Below the pieces are notes generated by a model. That model ran no database searches. It had not been told where the DNA came from and saw only the letters and a list, made by a program, of their open reading frames with translations. 64,000 nt of DNA from Bimuria novae-zelandiae CBS 107.79 (Eukaryota; Ascomycota; Dothideomycetes; Pleosporales; Didymosphaeriaceae), in contig ML976662.1 of NCBI GenBank assembly GCA_010015655.1, positions 1,415,653-1,479,652 of the forward strand, given 5' to 3'. The position numbers and the translations under genes are program-made. Within the stretch, counting starts at the first letter, position 1. Each line of letters starts with the position of its first letter. Below are positions 58,238 through 64,000 of this stretch, in pieces.

Positions 58238-61200
58238 CTAACCCAGGGCTGCAACTAGAGTCAGGGCTAAGTCTAGTTTTATAGTTAACTTTGTTAGGGA
58301 TAGAATATCCGCGCTAGGCTAATTCCTGTGCGTATATTTTATCACGTAGGCTAAGTCTAGTAAACACTTACTCGCCGGTCCAGTTAGGTTCCCATAGGCT
58401 AATTAACCCAAAATTTGGGCTATAGATTTAGTACGTTAAGTTACACGTCCTAGCCAATTTGCAGCACTAGAAACCGTGTAGTTATAGGTGTTAGGGTTGC
58501 GCGTTAGGGTTAGGGTAAATATAATAAGGCGGCGATCAGACACTAAAGGCGGCTTTAAAATAGTGACTAACACGTAGCACAAGCAAAGACGCGTTAAGTC
58601 GCAAAGAATTCCACGCGTTAAAAAGGCCATACAGTGCAATAGGGACCTATTATTAGGACCTACTCGCAGCAGCGTTGAGCCCGCCATTATAGTAAAAAGT
58701 AGTATTGCAAGCGAGTATTTTAAACATTTACCTAAGCATTTATTAGCGATATGCAAAGAATACAGGTACGGGGTTTTACCTAGCCAGGCTAGAAGCCATT
58801 TATAGCGTGTTTATAGGCTTAGTAGTAAGGAAGCGTAGCTAGTAGCAGACAAGCTTAGTAGCTAGGCTAGTTTAATATAGTATGCCGGCGAGCTAGAGGC
58901 GCCCTATTAGACTATTAAGCCTATTAGCCAGTTGCTAGTGTATACGAACGGGTTAATATGCCAATTAGATCCAGATTAATATTACTAGATATTTCGAAGC
59001 GAAGAGGTTATAAGAAAGCATTAGTAAAAGGTGCATAATTAGTTACTAGTAGGTAGAGGTGGTTATTCTAGTTAAATAGAGTAGAAGCGCATACAGTTAC
59101 GTAATAAGTAGGGTTATAAAGCTATTTATTACCAGCAATTATTCGCCTAAGGCGCCGGTTTGTAGTATTTTAAGGTCTACTAACCCGACTCCACCCCCGA
59201 ACTCGTGGACGGCGAGGCCGGGTGGGCAAGCGTTGGCAGGAATATGGATAAGGCGTGGGCTAATGTGTAAAAGCGGGCTAGGATAATAATTTAGGACGGC
59301 GCGCGGGATAAAGTGAATCTATAGCTAGAGTAGACTAGGTAGATGCTATATTTAGTAGGCATAGAGTAGCCCGAATTATTAGTAAGCGTAGAAGAGCCTA
59401 AAGCCAAAGAGGAGCCTATAGCGGCTACTATATAGGAGGCTATAAATAGGTTAGCGTAGTTTAGCTAGGCGTCTGTTATCCACCGCACGGGGATATTCGT
59501 GCGATTAGAAGCGATCTAGATAGAGAAGCACTAAACGCGGTTCACGCTATTATAGCTATATATAGACAAGAAGGTAGTTAGCGACTATGCCTAGCTATAG
59601 AAGTAAATATTAATATTTTTTTAGTAGACGTAGCAAGCGCACGCGTGGAAGAGCCCTACGTACTAGTTTACCTAGTGGCAGCGCGAGGCGTGGGAGGCTT
59701 TAGTAAAGGTAGTAGGAGGAGCGGTAGAGGAGAAAGAGGAGGAAGAGGAGGAAGAGGAGGAAGAAAAGGAAGAGGAAGAAGAGGAGGAAGAGGAAGAAGA
59801 GAAGGAAGAGAAGAAAGAGATAAAAGAGATAAAAGACGGAAATGGCGGTGTAGATAAGGCAATAATAAATAACGCAGATAGTGTAGTAGGAGAGATAAAG
59901 GCTAAGTAGGAGGTAAAGGAGGGTGGAATTATAGGCAAGCGCAAAGCGTTATTAAGTATTAAGAAATTATGTTTAGCGTTTTACATCGCATTATTAAGCT
60001 AATTTATTACCTATAAAAAGTACGATAGCCCGTTAGTGTGTGCATTAGCCATGTTAGGGGTAAAGAAAGATAGGTAGAAGGGCGCCAAATAGTACCTACC
60101 TATTTTATTAGCCATTATTAAGGTTACCTAGTTTATAGTAGTGTAGTAGGCGTTAGAATTATTAGATATATTCGTAAGAGATGATATAGACAGCGATAGC
60201 GCGTACGAGAGTAATGGGGATAGCACCCAGTAATAGGGCTGGCTAAAAGGGTGTTTATAGCACGTTTAGTAGATAATAGATAGGTTTATAGTACGCGGTA
60301 GCCACAGCCCCATGCAGTGAATATTGGATTTACGGACGTATAGGCTAAAGATCCATTATAACACGACGTTACGCGGCCATGTGGAGTGGGTAGGGTAGGA
60401 CGAGTTATTATATAAGGAGCTATAGTTTACTATGGCCCAGTTCCGCAGCATGGTGCACGGGTTAAAGGAGGAGAGTTAGTAGTTATTAATAAAGGATTTA
60501 TTATTTAGTAATAGCCCGTCCGCCGAGCCTATCCCCAGTATCCTGTAGGAGAGTTTACGCGATAATCTAACTAATAAGTAACTAGGGTAGAATTTTTTAA
60601 AAGACCAGCGCACCCGCATGCCCGTGAATAAAAAGTAGTAGTTATATAAGCGGGTTAGTTAGGACGCCCGGATTAGGGACTAGTTTATAAAACTAGGCAC
60701 CTGTTCGGGCGTTAACCCGCAAGAGGTTAGGCGGTATATAAACTAGGTAGTTATATTTAGAAAGAAGTTAATTACGTTAATATATATTACGGGCGGACAG
60801 CCAGCTAGAGGACCTAAGATTATAAGTATTTAGCACAGCAACACAGTTAAAGGGGGCCACTATAATATATTCGTTAAGGACGGCAAGGTGGTGTTTGTGA
60901 CAAGATACTATAAAGGGTATACTATTAGTGGCAACGTTAAGATTATTCACTAGTATTTGCCGCGCGAGGTGGGCGAGTTAGTAGTATATTATATATAGCT
61001 AGTGTTGCTGTTCTAGCAGTGGATAGAGGCGATAGTATAAAAAAAGGAGGCAATTTCGTCGCATATATGGCTAGCTGACCCTAATAGACGTAAGTAGACA
61101 ACGGACTAGTTGTAAAAGGTATTAAAACGCGAGACTAGTGTTAAATTAGGCTAGCTATTAATAATTACCGCGTACTATAAGATTACTATTAGTATTAGTT

Positions 61201-63404
61201 AACGGTTTTTGCGCGGGTCCGCGGCGTTTTAGCCAAAAGAAGGAGATAAAAGCAAGGTATAAAATAAAGAAAACACGATAGTATTAGTAATAAATTTATA
61301 GGCTAGGTACACGACGCACGTGGCGGGTATGGTATACGCACAAGGTATTATAAAGTAGGCTAGGGTAATAGTAAATAGGTAATAGTAGTTTTAGATATTA
61401 AGCACGAATTGGTATTAATTTTTAGGGTTTCTACTAGATAGTAGCGAGGAGGATAGGTGCAGGAAGTAAAAGAGGGCGCTGTTTAAGAGCGAGGCGGACG
61501 AGGCCAGGATAGATTAGTAGGGAAGATTAAGAAAGATAGACACCGCCAAGTAGTTGCAGAGGATGGCAGGCAAGATAGTAATATTTTAAAGCGTGTAGTA
61601 AGAGGCGATTAATGCCATCGTGGGCGGAGAGAGCCCCGTGGTAGCGGTAATGCTAATAGGGGCGAGTAAGAGTATGTTATTTATATTATTAGCGTGGGCC
61701 GAGCAGGGCGGCACAACTATTATTATTATCCTATTAATTATATTACGAGGCGATATAATATAGTAGTGTAAGAAGCTAGGGATATTGTATGTAGCGTGGG
61801 AGAGCCAGCGCCCGCCTAACGTAGTTGTGGTAGTGTTAGTAATGCTTAAGTTGGCTATTACGCAAGGGTTTACTATATTTATAAACTATTTAAGAGTAAC
61901 ACGGTAGTTAGACTAGATTGTGATTAATAAGTGCTATATTATGTTAAATTGGCGGTACATATTTCGTAAGTAGATATAGTAGTTAGGCAAGTTAGTGGCC
62001 GCGGAGACGTAGATAGTATTATTAATAGTAACGTTACTACCTAGCGAAGAGGATAAGTTATTCTAATAAATATATTTTAATCCTAACTAGGTTAAGGTGT
62101 TCCGGGCAGAGACGGCGCGGACGAACGTAGTATACTAGGTAATTAAGGTAGGAAGGGCAGCGAAGAAGTAGGAGGTAGAGGGGATAATATTAAGCGTAGT
62201 ACGATAGAAGTTACGTAGGTATAGGCAAGATAAGGTAATAATATATAGTAATTTAGTGCGTAAGGTTAAGGCGTTAGCGTAATAGTTAGGGTGCCATGCG
62301 TATTACCACGACGCCATTAGTAAGGTAAGTATATTAGAGAATTTTATATTAGGTAGTAAGCGGGTTATTATAGCTATAAGCGCGTTAAGAATAGGCGTTA
62401 ATATTCTTAATATTTAGTGCATCGTCCACATTAATTAGCCATTTTCCGTGTTGGATTACGCGCAGGAGAGCGGCCGGGTAGGATAAGATAGGGCACGGAG
62501 CAAGGCGGTTATAATAGTGTAGGAAGGGGCACAGCGAGCGGCTAAAGATAAGTAGGAGGAGAAGGAGCATGCGTTAGTGCAAGCGTTAATAGGAGAAGGC
62601 GGGGCGGCAACGTGCAGGCGGGTAGTGTTAGGCAGGTATTTGGATTATAGAGAAGTAGAGCGGGTAGGGTGCGAAGAGGGGGAAGAGAAATGCGATATTT
62701 GTAAAGGAGGCGAAGAGATAAAAGAGGAGGAGAGCGAGGAGGGTAGTAATAGGGATAGTAGTAATAGAGAAGAGATAAACGTAGTTAAAGTAAAGAGGAA
62801 GAGGGATAAGGAGACTAAGAGAGAAGTAGTATAGTGTATATTCTAGTAATAAGAGTAGACACGATAGGGTCCGTGGTAAAGGTTTATACAGGACTAGTAA
62901 AAGGCGTACGCCAGTATAGAATAGTTACGTAGTTAGTTAGCGTAGTAGGTAAATTAGTGCGGGATATATAAAGGTGCGGGCGACGAATAGAGCGCATATA
63001 ACATTTAGCGATATTAGTAAGTAAAAAGCTAGCAGGCAAAGGAGCTAATTAAAAAAATAGAGTAGCAGATCTAGTATAAGCCGTATTTAGGTTGTTTTTA
63101 GTGCGGGGTGCCACAGGAGATGTGCCATTAATAGGAGGAGAATAGATAAGGGCGTTATTAGCAGGTAGCAGGCGGCGAATGCTAGTATTATAGCGTTTTA
63201 GTAGGTAGATTAATAGGGATCGTGCATAGTAGCGAGGATTCCGTTAGGAACCGTTAGGTTAATAAATTATTATGTAAGAGGGTTGATAGATTATTAATAG
63301 ATAGGTTAGTTTAATATTTAGGGACAAAGCAGGCATTTGATTCGGTAGAGAGTAACCATTTAGTGGCTGAGTTTTATTGGATCACCCGATTATTAGGAGA
63401 GTAG
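58238..63404 (+). mobile_element. Helicase array unit 8, the most complete copy
   Basis: Second 5' subtype (CTAACCCAGGGCTGCAACTA). The only unit that retains the entire gene including the C-terminal Cys/His region. The natural right end of the element is not evident; the sequence passes into AT-rich DNA after about 63420. Confidence 0.85.
58689..63404 (+). pseudogene. TLH-type RecQ helicase, full-length copy (about 1,571 codons) inactivated by RIP
   Basis: From the mutated start (ATA at 58689) to TAG at 63402 the frame is preserved across 4713 bases. N-terminal finger LLAICKEYRYG; acidic tract from about 59720. The helicase core begins near residue 975, with the Walker A region as GASKSML, INKCYIML at the DEAH box (about 1077) and DYAQESGRVGQDRARSK at motif VI. 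A RecQ-type zinc region (VGCEEGEEKCDIC, about residue 1327) is followed by an acidic linker and a second Cys/His segment near 63090-63125 (GVPQEMCH). RecQ family helicases unwind DNA 3'-5'; subtelomeric members in fungi are linked to telomere maintenance. Damage is mostly Gln-to-stop and Asp/Glu/Gly-to-Asn/Lys/Ser changes. Confidence 0.87.
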
Positions 63405-64000
63405 GGGTATAGAGGAAAAAATAAAAAAGGTTTTTTTATTAATATATAATTTTATTTATATTTTGGCTATATATTTTAAGTTTTGAATAAAGTAAAAAGA
63501 ATAAAAAAGTAAAAAGGTATAATAATAATAAAACTATAAAAAGAAAAAAGTTTAAAAGGAAAATATAACATTTTATATATAAGATTAAAAAAATTTATAT
63601 ATATAAAAAATTTATATATATAAAAAATTTATATATAAAAAAAATGTAAAAATAAAAAAATATAATAATAATAAAAATATATAATAAAAAAAGTAGAGTA
63701 TTATAAAAATAATTAATAAATAAAGTAAAAGGCAAAGTAGTAAAATAGTAAAAATAGTAAATTAATAATAAATAAATAGTTTATAATCAAGGTGTTTAAT
63801 AAAATTAATATATAATTTAAATATATTTATAATATAATAAAATTAATATAAAAAGTTTAGAAAAATAGTAGTAAGAAGTTTAAAACAGTAGTAAAATAAT
63901 AATAAAAAAAAGTTAGAAATAAAAAAAAATATAAAATAATAATATAATAGTATATAAAAAAATTGTTAGTGTTAAAAACAATAATAACAAGTATATAAAA
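63405..64000. repeat. Extremely AT-rich low-complexity tract
   Basis: Composed almost only of A and T with A-runs and repeated TTTATATATA / AAAAAATTT words (for example 63590-63650). No gene, repeat unit or TTAGGG array is visible. It begins right after the helicase C-terminus and may be an intergenic AT isochore. Confidence 0.8.

Noticed and set aside
59645..59944. Ser/Phe/Leu-rich minus-strand and Arg/Gly-rich plus-strand ORFs
   Set aside because: Both are off-frame shadows of the Glu/Lys-rich low-complexity tract inside the helicase gene of unit 8.
38393..63404. A true telomeric repeat array
   Set aside because: Only isolated CTAACCC starts and two or three TTAGGG motifs per unit occur; there is no tandem (CCCTAA)n tract in the window.

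Overview
The window is from a filamentous ascomycete (Pezizomycotina), most likely a Dothideomycete; the species cannot be fixed from the sequence. Three things point there: short GT-AG introns of about 45-80 bp, the gene types present, and transposons mutated in the pattern of repeat-induced point mutation (RIP). In the repeats CpA/TpG is nearly absent and TpA abundant, so glutamine codons have become TAG/TAA and tryptophan codons stops, while CpG-rich words such as CGCG survive. Most repeat frames stay open over kilobases if TAG/TAA is read as former Gln, so decay is mainly by point mutation.

Layout. 1-7378: 3' part of a Ty3/gypsy chromodomain retroelement (A) carrying three nested insertions: a solo LTR (TSD CCCTA), a pogo/Fot1-type DNA transposon and a 634-bp TRIM-like element (TSD TTATC). 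7400-8390: a pogo transposase tail. 8400-17460: a gene island of normal composition with a TRAPPC12-like TPR gene broken by four in-frame stops, an intact enoyl-CoA hydratase gene (six exons, 263 aa) and an intact tmpL-like gene (ten exons, 1011 aa) encoding an AMP-binding plus membrane flavoreductase protein. A MITE-like inverted-repeat element follows tmpL. 18183-20152: piggyBac-like transposase (minus). 20316-21325: pogo-like fragment. 21326-27300: gypsy element B' lacking its 3' LTR. 27300-38392: an unidentified large element (C) with a reading frame of about 1,450 codons, split by a full hAT transposon (29515-32882) with a perfect 8-bp TSD.

38393-63404: a head-to-tail array of ten full or truncated units of a subtelomeric RecQ-helicase (TLH-type) element. 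Each starts with the telomere-like CTAACCC and most are cut at the 3' side at a CTA trinucleotide. One unit is interrupted by a solo LTR (TSD AGTAG) and a complete 6978-bp gypsy element B (TSD CTGGC). 63405-64000 is extremely AT-rich low-complexity DNA.

The most notable points are the helicase array, whose junctions fit serial end-repair events primed by an eroded telomere; an extra antisense ORF downstream of pol in two different gypsy families; and a redox/virulence-type gene isolated between RIP-degraded blocks next to a gene that has itself been broken.
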